NCBI GenBank assembly: GCA_036721855.1
Contig: DAIMKF010000006.1
Coordinates: 17,665 to 81,664, forward strand
Direction: 5' to 3'
Source of the DNA: JAHDNZ01 sp036721855
Lineage (GTDB): Bacteria > Bacillota > DTU065
Length of the DNA: 64,000 nucleotides
Of this stretch, positions 34,604 through 42,724 are shown piece by piece. How positions within the stretch are numbered: the first letter of the stretch is position 1; every line of letters begins with the position of its first letter. The notes beneath the pieces are model-generated. The model saw nothing but the letters and a program-made list of their open reading frames with translations. It was not told the origin of the DNA and made no database searches. The position numbers were made by a program, and so were the translations under genes.

Positions 34604-36280
34604 CTAAAGCAAACTATTTTCTAATATTTCTAAGTCAAAAGTTATTTCCCCCTCCATAACATAGTCGGTTGCTAGCCGATTCTGTACCGGTAAGGGAATA
34701 TCATTTGCATCATCATTTTCATATAAACCCTCATCAAACGGCGGGTAGAACTCTACTACAAGTTCATTATTCTTCTCACGGTTTAGAAAATCTTTAAGAA
34801 CCTTTTCCCAGTCCTTTGCTTCTTGAGAAATCGGTGTGCTTTTGCGTTCTTCGGAGTGTAATTCAAGTTTTTCGCTTACAGAAACAGAGTCTGATTCATA
34901 AGAAGAAATTGATATGCCCGGGCGTACAACAACATGAACCATGCCGGGTGTAATATCCTTAGGGATAGGTAGAACCATCTTAACTGTCTCTGTTTCACCT
35001 CTAAAGGGTCGCAACTGAATTTTAACTTCAAGATCTTGGCCCGGGTTAACTTGATTGGCCTCCGGGTTGGCACTGGTAATAACTGCTGTGTTTCTAGTTT
35101 CAGTGAATTCAGCTAAAACTGTGATCTCATTCGGTTCGACTTTGTAATAGTCGTTAAATAATATTAAATCCAGTATCTCTGCTATTTCACTTAAACTAAG
35201 TGCGGCTATATCCGCATAACTATAGAAATAGTTTTCCCTTTCCAGAGTATAAGGTAGGCCTTGGCCTTTAATAGTAAATTTAATCTTTGAACTACCGGCC
35301 CCTACTCTATCTATACCTCTGTCAAAACCTTCTAAGACTGTACTAACTGCCAGTTTATCAAAAAGCATATTGTCAGGAATAACAAAAGCTTTGGTTTCAA
35401 GAGCTTGATCTAAATCTTTTTCCTTCACAACTACTTTTACCGGTACCATCAGAGGACTTTTACCTAAGCTCCCCAAGATACCTGCTCCTCTATCTTCGCT
35501 GATAAGACCGATTTTTTCGCTAAAACTAGCTAACTTAAAGCTTGTAGACTGACCTTGAATTACTGCGTGGATAAAGCTGGTGCTAGCCAGATAAGCTGTT
35601 TTGCCTCTTTTTAACAGAGGATGACCGAAAGCTAGAAATCTTCCGTCCGGATAGATAGTAGTTACGGTGCCAAAACCACCTACAGTAACATCACCGGTTA
35701 CCAGTAAAACACCCAAAGCGGATCCTGGTTCTATCTGCAAATTTGCACTGTCTTTAAGACCGGCACTGCTTTTGGCTATTTTAAACCCTAGCTGTTTTTC
35801 TAAAAACAATCTGCCTCGATCACCAAAACCACCGGCAACTAGGGGGGTAGACAATGATCTTAGTGTTGTATTGGTGGGAAAATGTTCAAGCGGAAAATCA
35901 CTTGCAGGCAGAGCGAGTAGCTTTTCCATTTCACTAATCGGTGTTACAAGACCCAAGATATGTCCATAATCATTAAAGCCATAACTGATAGCCCCTAAAA
36001 GCTTGCCCTCTATATAAACAGGACTGCCACTCATGCCTTCAACGACTCCGCCTAATTCCAGTGCTTTGCCACCGACCTTAATTAAAATAAAATCGCCAAC
36101 AGTTCCTTCACCGGGAATAATACTCACTATCTCTACCGGAAACTCTTCTACCTTTGTACCTGAAAACACAGTTTTACCAATACCTTTTAGTCCGGGCACA
36201 ACTTCATTGAAAGGAAAATTTGCAGCCCCGAGAGTTACTGACAATATAACAATTAAAATTAGTGCTATCCTTCTTTTCAT
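34604..36280 (-). CDS. SpoIVB-type (S55) serine peptidase domain protein
   Basis: The 558-residue protein has a signal peptide (about 1-19), then a peptidase S55 domain (about 20-240): VVPGLKGIGKTVFSG, IVSIIPGEGTVGDFILIKVGG and the nucleophile serine in EGMSGSPVYIEGKLLGAISYG. SpoIVB, the founding S55 protease, signals sigma-K activation in Bacillus; this protein lacks its PDZ domain and has a long C-terminal extension (about 330-558) with beta-rich segments (VNPGQDLEVKIQLRPFRGE) and an acidic tail. I cannot assign it a substrate. It lies upstream of tamB rather than at the usual recN-spoIVB-spo0A site, so an envelope function is at least as likely as a sporulation one. Confidence 0.8.
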   Translation of the reverse strand: MKRRIALILIVILSVTLGAANFPFNEVVPGLKGIGKTVFSGTKVEEFPVEIVSIIPGEGTVGDFILIKVGGKALELGGVVEGMSGSPVYIEGKLLGAISYGFNDYGHILGLVTPISEMEKLLALPASDFPLEHFPTNTTLRSLSTPLVAGGFGDRGRLFLEKQLGFKIAKSSAGLKDSANLQIEPGSALGVLLVTGDVTVGGFGTVTTIYPDGRFLAFGHPLLKRGKTAYLASTSFIHAVIQGQSTSFKLASFSEKIGLISEDRGAGILGSLGKSPLMVPVKVVVKEKDLDQALETKAFVIPDNMLFDKLAVSTVLEGFDRGIDRVGAGSSKIKFTIKGQGLPYTLERENYFYSYADIAALSLSEIAEILDLILFNDYYKVEPNEITVLAEFTETRNTAVITSANPEANQVNPGQDLEVKIQLRPFRGETETVKMVLPIPKDITPGMVHVVVRPGISISSYESDSVSVSEKLELHSEERKSTPISQEAKDWEKVLKDFLNREKNNELVVEFYPPFDEGLYENDDANDIPLPVQNRLATDYVMEGEITFDLEILENSLL

Positions 36281-37000
36281 CTAAAACACCTCTGTCTTAG
36301 GTATAAATCCCTAGTTAGTGATTTCCTTCATATTTTTTCTCTTGCAGTAGTAATAAGATTCCTTGTTTGCTAATACTAGCTCTCTAAAGATACCTTTTTC
36401 TGTTACATTTGTCTACTTCTTTGCACGAGAATAGCATTCCTTCCTTTTATTGCCTTTGCTCTAAAAGCTTTATTTTACCTTTTCCGATAATAACTGGATA
36501 ATTAAATTATTATTTCTAAAACCATCGCCTTGGTTCATCTGGCTTAGATAGTAACTCTAGTTACAGTTGAGCCTTTTTTAAGGTAATAATGTGTTTTTTT
36601 GATTATACTAGGAGTCTTAGACAATTACCAATGGTATTAATTAGGACGATAATATTACTGTTACCCTCTTTTTATTAACTATATAGCTTCAATCAAAGGT
36701 ACCATCGGTAAGAATCTGTCATTGGCTTTTATTCTTCCCTTAAATTGAACTATACCTATTCGAAGCAAACACTTACTTCTATTGCTTTGCCTACCATATT
36801 TTGCCAAAGAAGACATTGCTTATCTGTAGGAGGTTAAACTTCCCCTATTGTGCTTTATTTATAAAACAGGTTGCAGAAAAAACCTCTCAAATATTAATAT
36901 TTTTAGACAATAACCTCTACCAAAGGATACGCCGACTGGCTTTTTTATTTTTAAACTAATTTTAGTTTACCCGAATTATCGGTTATTTAGGCTATAAAAA
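36281..37000. other. 730-base interval without a recognisable gene
   Basis: The interval is AT-rich, with the minus strand purine-rich as in the coding strand of its neighbours. Translation in six frames gives only short pieces; the longest on the minus strand is about 45 codons near 36816-36680 and has no recognisable motif. It must contain the leader of the S55 peptidase gene. A degraded gene is possible but not shown. Confidence 0.5.
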
Positions 37001-37033
37001 ATAAAGACCCCAGTTATTTACTGGAGTCTTTAT
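37001..37033 (-). terminator. rho-independent terminator of the flagellar operon
   Basis: Stem ATAAAGAC.CCAGT/ACTGG.GTCTTTAT with a TATTT loop; minus-strand tail TTTATTTTTT. The flgJ stop at 37014 lies inside the stem. Confidence 0.9.
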
Positions 37034-37337
37034 AGATTAACTGGGCAGACAGCTGTCTAAATAAAGCATCTGCTATCCCAAGGCCTTTACCCATTGAAAT
37101 CTCTTTTGCCATCTCCTCTAAATACATATCCTCCCAAATCCTTTGGGCTTGGCTTTTAGGAAACAAACCTTCACTTGGAACTGTTTTCCACATGGTCTTT
37201 AACATTTGTTCGGCAAAGATTGCTTCGAATTCTTGACAGGTTCTTTTCAATTGTGCTATTTTGTACTCTTTCTCCGGTCTAAGACTTTTTCCGGTATCAT
37301 TGACAAAAAGTAATGGCCTTGTTGTCGGAATAAGCAT
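37014..37337 (-). CDS. flgJ: rod-binding protein FlgJ, N-terminal domain only
   Basis: The 107-residue protein matches the rod-binding domain of FlgJ: KRTCQEFEAIFAEQMLKTMWKTVPSEGLF, then AQRIWEDMYLEEMAKEISMGKGLGIADALFRQL. Proteobacterial FlgJ carries an added muramidase domain; here the protein ends after the rod domain, as in many other phyla where a separate hydrolase acts. It is the last gene of the flagellar unit, ten bases after flgI. Confidence 0.85.
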   Translation of the reverse strand: MLIPTTRPLLFVNDTGKSLRPEKEYKIAQLKRTCQEFEAIFAEQMLKTMWKTVPSEGLFPKSQAQRIWEDMYLEEMAKEISMGKGLGIADALFRQLSAQLIYKDSSK

Positions 37338-37347
37338 TTTTCTCCTC

Positions 37348-38469
37348 CTACATTATCTCCAAAACACCATGGAGTGCTCCTGCTTCTTTCATGCCCTGCA
37401 AGATGGAAATAATATCTCGAGGTGTGGCACCTATAGCGTTTAGAGCATCTACTAATTCACCTACCGAAGTGTTTGGTTTTAGTTCAAAAAAGTTAGCCAA
37501 CTCTTCTTTGGTTTCCAACTTAGTCTGTTCAATTACAACGGTTTGTCCTTCGCTCCAAGGTACTGGTTGTGAAACTTGCTTTTCTGAAGCAATCTCAACT
37601 TTCAAACCACCTTGAGCAATTGCCACGGCACTGATTTTAACTCCTGAGCCAAAAACAACAGTACCTGTTCTTTCGTTAATAACAATTTTAGCCACCGAAT
37701 CAGGTACTACCCGTAGATTTTCAATCCTGGAAATGAGGGCTACGGGGTCTGTTTTTTGATCCTCATTAAGTAAAACTTCTACTGTTCCTGAATCCTTAGC
37801 ACAAGCGACTTCGCCAAGCTCCTGGTTAATAACATAGGCAATTCTGTTGGCTGTAGTGAAATCTTTGCTATGCAGGCTAAATGTAATCTTATCGCCAAAA
37901 TCATAATCCATATCTATCGATTGCTCCACTATAGCTCCATTGGGGATACGTGCAGTTACAGTGGCATTTTTGGTGGAGATACTGCCTCCACTTTCAGCCG
38001 CATAGCCTCCGGTAGAAATAGCTCCTTGGGCTAGGGCATAGACTTCATCTCCTGCGATAAGTTGGGTTAGAGTCAGATAACCTCCCTGAAGGTTTTTGGC
38101 ATCTCCAATAGAGGCCACTAATACATCAGTCTTGTCTCCTTCTCTAGCAAATGCCGGTAAGATTGCATTGACTGTAACCACAGCTATATTGCGACTTTTT
38201 AAATCGCTTGAATTTACATGAAGCCCAAGCTTAGTTAGGGTGTTTGCCATTATTGTTGAACTCACAACTGCTTTTGAGTCTCCTGTTCCATTTAAACCTA
38301 CAACAATACCAATCCCTGTTAAAACATTTGGGCGTACACCTACAATAGAGACTAACTCTTTGATCCTTATCTCGGGATTATAAACAACCGGAATAAATTC
38401 AACTTCATTGGCTATTAAATTGCTTGCAATCATTAGGAACAACAATAAGACTAGGGCTGTCTTTTTCAA
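37348..38469 (-). CDS. flgI: flagellar P-ring protein FlgI
   Basis: The 373-residue protein has a signal peptide (about 1-20, ending IANE), then IRIKELVSIVGVRPNVLTGIGIVVGLNGTGD, the diagnostic start of mature FlgI, NAILPAFAREGDKTDVLVASIGDAKNLQGG, and a C-terminal NTSVGELVDALNAIGATPRDIISILQGMKEAGALHG. FlgI forms the ring around the rod in the peptidoglycan layer. Its presence implies a periplasm and supports a diderm envelope. It lies between flgH and flgJ. Confidence 0.96.
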   Translation of the reverse strand: MKKTALVLLLFLMIASNLIANEVEFIPVVYNPEIRIKELVSIVGVRPNVLTGIGIVVGLNGTGDSKAVVSSTIMANTLTKLGLHVNSSDLKSRNIAVVTVNAILPAFAREGDKTDVLVASIGDAKNLQGGYLTLTQLIAGDEVYALAQGAISTGGYAAESGGSISTKNATVTARIPNGAIVEQSIDMDYDFGDKITFSLHSKDFTTANRIAYVINQELGEVACAKDSGTVEVLLNEDQKTDPVALISRIENLRVVPDSVAKIVINERTGTVVFGSGVKISAVAIAQGGLKVEIASEKQVSQPVPWSEGQTVVIEQTKLETKEELANFFELKPNTSVGELVDALNAIGATPRDIISILQGMKEAGALHGVLEIM

Positions 38470-38481
38470 GGTCTAAACCTC

Positions 38482-39063
38482 CTAAAACAGCCACTCTAAA
38501 AGCCTTGTCAAAAGGCCCGGAGTGGTTTTGTTGTTAATGGCACCATTGCCCGACAAATGGATCTCAGCATCGGCAAGAAAAGTTGAAAGTATAGTGTTAT
38601 TAACCGTTATATCAGCTTCTCTGATAAATCCTGTCAGAACAATTTCCTGCTCTTCGCCATCAATTTTAATTTTGCGTTTGCCTTCGATTTTCAAAATATT
38701 ATTGTCAAGAACGTCAACTACTTTGGCTGTAATGCTAGTCTGAAAGCGGTTATCTTTTGATGTTGAACCGGAAGCACTGTGTTCTAATTCTCCTGCCGCA
38801 CTTATAAGCGGAATAAAGTTTAGCAGACCTCCTCCCGGAGCTACCGAAACTGAACCGTCTTTTGAGCCGCTGCTGGAAGCTTTTTGACTAGCCTCCGTCT
38901 TTTCAATAACAATTACGGTAATTAAATCACCGAGTTTGTGTTGACGAGAGTTTTGAAAAAACTCATATTTATTAGTTTTCCATAAAGAAGCTGCTTTTGC
39001 CGTGGAAATGAAAGTTACTAACAATAAGACTAAAACTAAGACTTTTTTGATTCTAATAGACAT
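38482..39063 (-). CDS. flgH: flagellar L-ring protein FlgH, non-lipoprotein form
   Basis: FlgH builds the L ring in the outer membrane. The 193-residue protein has LGDLITVIVIEKTEASQKASS, the conserved VVDVLDNNILKIEGKRKI segment and GFIREADITVNNTILSTFLADAEI, all typical. The amino end is an ordinary signal peptide (about 1-24, ending AKAA); there is no lipobox and no cysteine anywhere in the protein, unlike proteobacterial FlgH, which is lipidated. It ends LLEWLF with a C-terminal phenylalanine. The gene is directly upstream of flgI. Confidence 0.94.
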   Translation of the reverse strand: MSIRIKKVLVLVLLLVTFISTAKAASLWKTNKYEFFQNSRQHKLGDLITVIVIEKTEASQKASSSGSKDGSVSVAPGGGLLNFIPLISAAGELEHSASGSTSKDNRFQTSITAKVVDVLDNNILKIEGKRKIKIDGEEQEIVLTGFIREADITVNNTILSTFLADAEIHLSGNGAINNKTTPGLLTRLLEWLF

Positions 39064-39107
39064 AACTTCTCTACCCCCTTTAGGTAGCTAATCTTAGTTA
39101 GAATCGG

Positions 39108-40136
39108 TTAGTAAGGTATCATCAATAAGGTTCCGTCTTCTTGAACAAACCCCACTAGTTCTTTGCCACTGGTAAGATTAACTGACCTGGCTTTTTGGCC
39201 AACAATTGCATCTTCTAAAAGCTCTACTAACACTTCTAAATAGAGAGAACCTTTTTGATAGCTTAGTTTAGTGGTCTGGCCTTTGTATTTTATGGGACGC
39301 AGTTCAACCTGGTTTTGCATCAGATAATCGCCATTGCGAATTAAATTTTTTGCTTGGTAGGCGCTTAGCTCTTCGGAGGTTGCCAAAAGATTATACGGGT
39401 TTTTGGAAAACTTCACCAGTTCTTTTTTAATATTTTCTTCATCTAGTTGTTCTTTAGGCCTGTAATCTCTTTTGGCAACAAAAACCGGTCCTTCGTATTC
39501 GATAAAAACCATTATCATAATGCGTTTTTTTTGTCCGTTAGCAAGTAAAGCATCGACTGGAACAGCTATTTTACCATAGTTAAGGTTATTTAAAAAAGCT
39601 AGATCAACTAAAACTGCACTTGTTGTCTCCGGCCAGGGTATTTCTTCTGGTCTTTTTTCCAAAATGATCTCAAAGATAAATTCCTTTGGTACAAGCTCGG
39701 TTAAACGGAAACTTAATTGCTTTTCTACCTCTGCCCAAAGACTTTTATAATCAAGAGTAAAAGTCTGGAGGCTTTCTTTGTCCTCTTTGTTTTCAACTGT
39801 TTGAAAACGATAAACGTCAACTTTATTTGGTCCTACTAAATTTTCAGCCTCCAAAAAGTAACCGTTTTTTCTAAATAACGAAATCACAAAACTTTTGTAA
39901 ATTGAACGTTTGATATTCAAACTCGGCGACTGCCAAACGATAATCTCTGCCCAGGGAGATTCAACCGTAGCCTCCAAAATTAAATCTTTGAGGTAAATTT
40001 GCTCTGTATAAACTTCGGCTTTTTCTTTCAAGGTTAAACCAAATACTGGAAAAGCTAATGTTATCATCAGCAAATACAGGCAAATTGGACGGGGTCTAAG
40101 CCCCGTCCAAACTTCATTTTTCAGAATACGAGGCAT
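39108..40136 (-). CDS. flgA: flagellar P-ring assembly chaperone FlgA
   Basis: The 342-residue protein has an N-terminal hydrophobic segment (about 17-35), a middle part with little conservation and a C-terminal SAF-type domain: VFVAKRDYRPKEQLDEENIKKELVKF, LIRNGDYLMQNQVELRPIKYKG and LTSGKELVGFVQEDG, as in FlgA. FlgA helps FlgI form the P ring. The family has low overall identity, so this rests on the SAF pattern and the position between flgG and flgH. The start is uncertain: ATG 40136 lacks a ribosome binding site and a strong hairpin covers codons 9-17; a later start (near codon 24, ATG) would still leave a short hydrophobic signal. Confidence 0.85.
   Translation of the reverse strand: MPRILKNEVWTGLRPRPICLYLLMITLAFPVFGLTLKEKAEVYTEQIYLKDLILEATVESPWAEIIVWQSPSLNIKRSIYKSFVISLFRKNGYFLEAENLVGPNKVDVYRFQTVENKEDKESLQTFTLDYKSLWAEVEKQLSFRLTELVPKEFIFEIILEKRPEEIPWPETTSAVLVDLAFLNNLNYGKIAVPVDALLANGQKKRIMIMVFIEYEGPVFVAKRDYRPKEQLDEENIKKELVKFSKNPYNLLATSEELSAYQAKNLIRNGDYLMQNQVELRPIKYKGQTTKLSYQKGSLYLEVLVELLEDAIVGQKARSVNLTSGKELVGFVQEDGTLLMIPY
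40086..40111 (-). repeat. GC-rich hairpin at the 5' end of flgA
   Basis: TTGGACGGGG/CCCCGTCCAA with a six-base loop, inside the first codons of the flgA frame, just after flgG. It may attenuate transcription or translation between flgG and flgA. Confidence 0.7.
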
Positions 40137-40139
40137 GGC

Positions 40140-40928
40140 TTAGCGACGTAGATTGTTAGCTGTTTGTAGCATCTCATCAGCTGCTTGAATCGCTTTTGAG
40201 TTAACCTCATAAGCTCTTTGAGCCACAATCATACTAACCATTTCCTCAACTACTTGTACATTAGACATTTCCAGATAGCCATGAGCCAAGGTTCCAAAAC
40301 CCTCTAGCCCGGGCGTGCCAATAATTGCTTCGCCTGAAGCTGCGGTGGCCTTGAAAAGATTGCGTCCTAAACTTTTAAGACCGGCAGCGTTTACAAACCT
40401 TACCAGTTCAATTTGGCCAATGCTTTGCGGGTTATCTTCACCCTTGATTCTAATTGAGACATTGCCATCGGTACTGATGGAGATGTCAGTAGCATCGTCA
40501 GGTATAATCAGCTCGGGGGCTAAGGGAAAGCCGTCTGAGTTAACCACTCTACCTTCGCCATCGCGTTTAAAAGCACCGTCACGGGTAAAGGCCACTGATC
40601 CATCGGGCATTAAAACCTGGAAAAAACCTTCGCCTTCAATATTAATATCTAACGGACCATCTGTAGGCTTAAACTCGCCTTGAGTGAATATTTTTTGAGT
40701 AGAAACCGGTCTTACACCATGGCCAATCTGAATCCCGGTCGGTACTTGTGCTCCCTGGATGACAGGTGTGCCGGCCGAACGTATGGTTTGATAAAGCAGA
40801 TCCTGAAAATCAACCCTACTCTTCTTATAACCGGTTGTATTTACATTAGCTAAGTTGTTAGCAATGTTGTCAATATTAGTTTGTTGTGCCAACATTCCTG
40901 AGCCTGCTGTCCACAAAGAACGCATCAT
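40140..40928 (-). CDS. flgG: flagellar distal rod protein FlgG
   Basis: The 262-residue protein begins MRSLWTAGSGMLAQQTNIDNIANNLANVNTTGYKKSRVDFQD, the conserved FlgG start, followed by SAGTPVIQGAQVPTGIQIGHGVR and GPLDINIEGEGFFQVLMPDG. It ends in the conserved C-terminal helix EMSNVQVVEEMVSMIVAQRAYEVNSKAIQAADEMLQ. FlgG forms the distal rod. It follows the FlgF-like gene and precedes flgA, the order seen in Firmicutes and Proteobacteria. Confidence 0.96.
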   Translation of the reverse strand: MMRSLWTAGSGMLAQQTNIDNIANNLANVNTTGYKKSRVDFQDLLYQTIRSAGTPVIQGAQVPTGIQIGHGVRPVSTQKIFTQGEFKPTDGPLDINIEGEGFFQVLMPDGSVAFTRDGAFKRDGEGRVVNSDGFPLAPELIIPDDATDISISTDGNVSIRIKGEDNPQSIGQIELVRFVNAAGLKSLGRNLFKATAASGEAIIGTPGLEGFGTLAHGYLEMSNVQVVEEMVSMIVAQRAYEVNSKAIQAADEMLQTANNLRR

Positions 40929-40959
40929 GACACATCATTCCTTCTTTGAAATATTTACC

Positions 40960-41703
40960 TTAAATGTTAGCCATCTCATTAATTAACTTCCCTAGAGTTT
41001 CGTTTTGGGCTTGAATCACTTTTTGCTCGGATTCATAAGTTCTCATCAGATTGATCATTGCCACCATCTCTTCAATAATGTTAACATTTGATCGCTCTAA
41101 TGCGCCTTGAATAACTTCCGGTTTTGTATCTAAAACCTCTCCCGGTTCCGTCACTATAAATCTGCTGTTTCCCTCTTTAAGAAGAGCAGATGGAGTGTAG
41201 TTAACTAAAAGAAGCTTGTCCACAAATATGCTGCCTTGAAAAATACTGCCGTCTGCCAAGACTTTGAGCGTTTCACCGTTAGGATCGATCTTGATAAAAC
41301 CATTTTCACCTAACAATAAATCCCCATTCATATTAGTCAGATATCCTTCTTTGTCCAAACGAAAGTTGCCTTGGCGAGTAATTCTTCTGCCTACCAGAGT
41401 CTCAAGAACAAAAAATCCATCCCCTTCTAAGGCTAGATCTAAAGCACTGTTTGTGGTTTCAATCATGCCGGGGGTCATTTTAATCGGAATATCACAAACA
41501 CCTGCACCTAGATTTGTCTGCCCAATGGCTTTACTTTGACCTTTGTACAGACATCTCATAAGTACTTCAGGGAAGGTCTGTCCTATAACCAAATCCTTTT
41601 TATAACCTATAGTATTCGCATTGGCCAAGTTATTGCTTATTACCTGGTGTCTGATTTCATCTGTTAACATTCCCGAGGCTGATATATATAAACCTCTTAG
41701 CAA
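40960..41703 (-). CDS. flgF: flagellar rod protein FlgF (FlgF/FlgG family)
   Basis: The 247-residue protein is a paralogue of FlgG: MLRGLYISASGMLTDEIRHQVISNNLANANTIGYKKDLVI, a degraded central region with SALDLALEGDGFFVLET, and a C-terminal ERSNVNIIEEMVAMINLMRTYESEQKVIQAQNETLGKLINE. In Firmicutes this position often holds FlgF-like proteins. Its TTG start has GGAGG seven bases upstream. It is the first gene of the flagellar unit, about 139 bases below spoIIID. Confidence 0.88.
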   Translation of the reverse strand: MLRGLYISASGMLTDEIRHQVISNNLANANTIGYKKDLVIGQTFPEVLMRCLYKGQSKAIGQTNLGAGVCDIPIKMTPGMIETTNSALDLALEGDGFFVLETLVGRRITRQGNFRLDKEGYLTNMNGDLLLGENGFIKIDPNGETLKVLADGSIFQGSIFVDKLLLVNYTPSALLKEGNSRFIVTEPGEVLDTKPEVIQGALERSNVNIIEEMVAMINLMRTYESEQKVIQAQNETLGKLINEMANI

Positions 41704-41842
41704 ATCTCCACCTCCCCTGTGGTTTTAAAATAGTAGCCGTTTTCTATCTATTTTTTCTGATATAGCTTGTTTTTTAAAGTTTTTCCACATAAGCCGTTTT
41801 ATTCCTGCTTATTTCCTGAATAATAGGCATAAAGAACTATGT

Positions 41843-42109
41843 TTATCTGTAGCTTTGTCTGCGTTTATTAATATACTTTTTTTTAGTGGCTTCGCCTCCG
41901 CGAATATGGCGTTCGGCTTTATTATGCGCTAATACCTGTGAAACTTCTAGATACAACGATTTATTAATCTTTTCTAAACGTTCGGTCACATCTTTGTGAA
42001 CTGTTGATTTGCTAACATGAAAAACCTCAGCTGCTTGCCTGACTGTCTCACCTGTCTCCAAAAGATAAGACGCAATATCTAAGACTCTTGTTCTTATGTA
42101 GTCTTTCAT
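41843..42109 (-). CDS. spoIIID: sporulation transcription factor SpoIIID
   Basis: The 88-residue protein matches SpoIIID closely: MKDYIRTRVLDIASYLLETGETVRQAAEVFHVSKSTVHKDVTERLEKIN, a helix-turn-helix with the conserved VSKSTVHKD recognition helix, and a basic C-terminal tail (RHIRGGEATKKKYINKRRQSY). SpoIIID switches mother-cell genes on and off after sigma-E activation and is found only in endospore formers. Its presence argues that the organism sporulates. In most clostridia it lies between spoIIQ and mbl; here the SpoIIQ-like gene precedes it but mbl is absent and flgF follows. Confidence 0.95.
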   Translation of the reverse strand: MKDYIRTRVLDIASYLLETGETVRQAAEVFHVSKSTVHKDVTERLEKINKSLYLEVSQVLAHNKAERHIRGGEATKKKYINKRRQSYR

Positions 42110-42167
42110 TAATAAAACCCCCTGCCCTTCAATTAGTAATCTATATGAAGAGCAGTGGGCTAATATG

Positions 42168-42677
42168 CTATGGCTGTTTGTTAACTCTTGTTAACGGATC
42201 GACCAAGGTTCCATAATAGGTTAAGCTCCAGTTAAGCTCATGACTGTAGGTATTTCCGATTACTTCACCTTGCTGAATCGTGCCTTCAAAATAATCGGCT
42301 CTTGCCGGCCAGATTTGGCTTTGGTAACCTCCGCCATGATCAATAATAATTTTTTCTCCTACAGCGGTAATAGTTCCTGTATCAGGTGCGAGGATCTCTT
42401 TTCCCTCTTCAAGCTTGTAAATCACAGCCGGAGAATAACGCCAAGTTTTTGTTTTTTCCAACTCCTGCCAACCAAATAAAGTTTGTGGGTTGTCTGTCAC
42501 CGGGTCTATATAGCCCTTTGAGTTAACCTCTTTTATAGAAGGTGCTTCGGTAGGCTCCTCAAAAGGAGTGACCGGTCTGTTAAGACTTAGTCCTAGAGCA
42601 ATCAGAAGAATTAAAGTTATGATAAATCCGCCGCGTTCCCACATCAGTTCTAACTGTTTTTTGATCTTTAGCAACAA
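42168..42677 (-). CDS. SpoIIQ-like protein with degenerate LytM domain
   Basis: The product (about 169 residues) has a short basic end, one membrane helix (about 16-35, GGFIITLILLIALGLS), a linker and an M23/LytM-like domain (about 90-150: EILAPDTGTITAVGEKIIIDHGGGYQSQI...GEVIG). The catalytic HxxxD and HxH motifs of M23 endopeptidases are missing, as in Bacillus SpoIIQ, which works as a forespore channel protein. The neighbour is spoIIID, as in other sporulating Firmicutes. I choose TTG 42677 (or 42674) because the GGAGG site is 8 bases before it; an in-frame GTG at 42686 lies over the site itself. That site is in the 3' arm of a terminator-like hairpin. Confidence 0.75.
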   Translation of the reverse strand: MLLKIKKQLELMWERGGFIITLILLIALGLSLNRPVTPFEEPTEAPSIKEVNSKGYIDPVTDNPQTLFGWQELEKTKTWRYSPAVIYKLEEGKEILAPDTGTITAVGEKIIIDHGGGYQSQIWPARADYFEGTIQQGEVIGNTYSHELNWSLTYYGTLVDPLTRVNKQP

Positions 42678-42721
42678 AAAGACCACCTCCGGGCATAGTT
42701 TGCCCAGATGATGGTCTTTTT
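42676..42721 (-). terminator. terminator-like hairpin containing the spoIIQ ribosome binding site
   Basis: AAAAAGACCA pairs with TGGTCTTTTT (42676-42685 and 42712-42721), and GGGCA with TGCCC inside. It lies four bases after the wecB stop. The GGAGG of the SpoIIQ-like gene is in its 3' arm, so the structure may both end wecB transcripts and mask translation of the next gene. Confidence 0.75.
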
Positions 42722-42724
42722 AAC

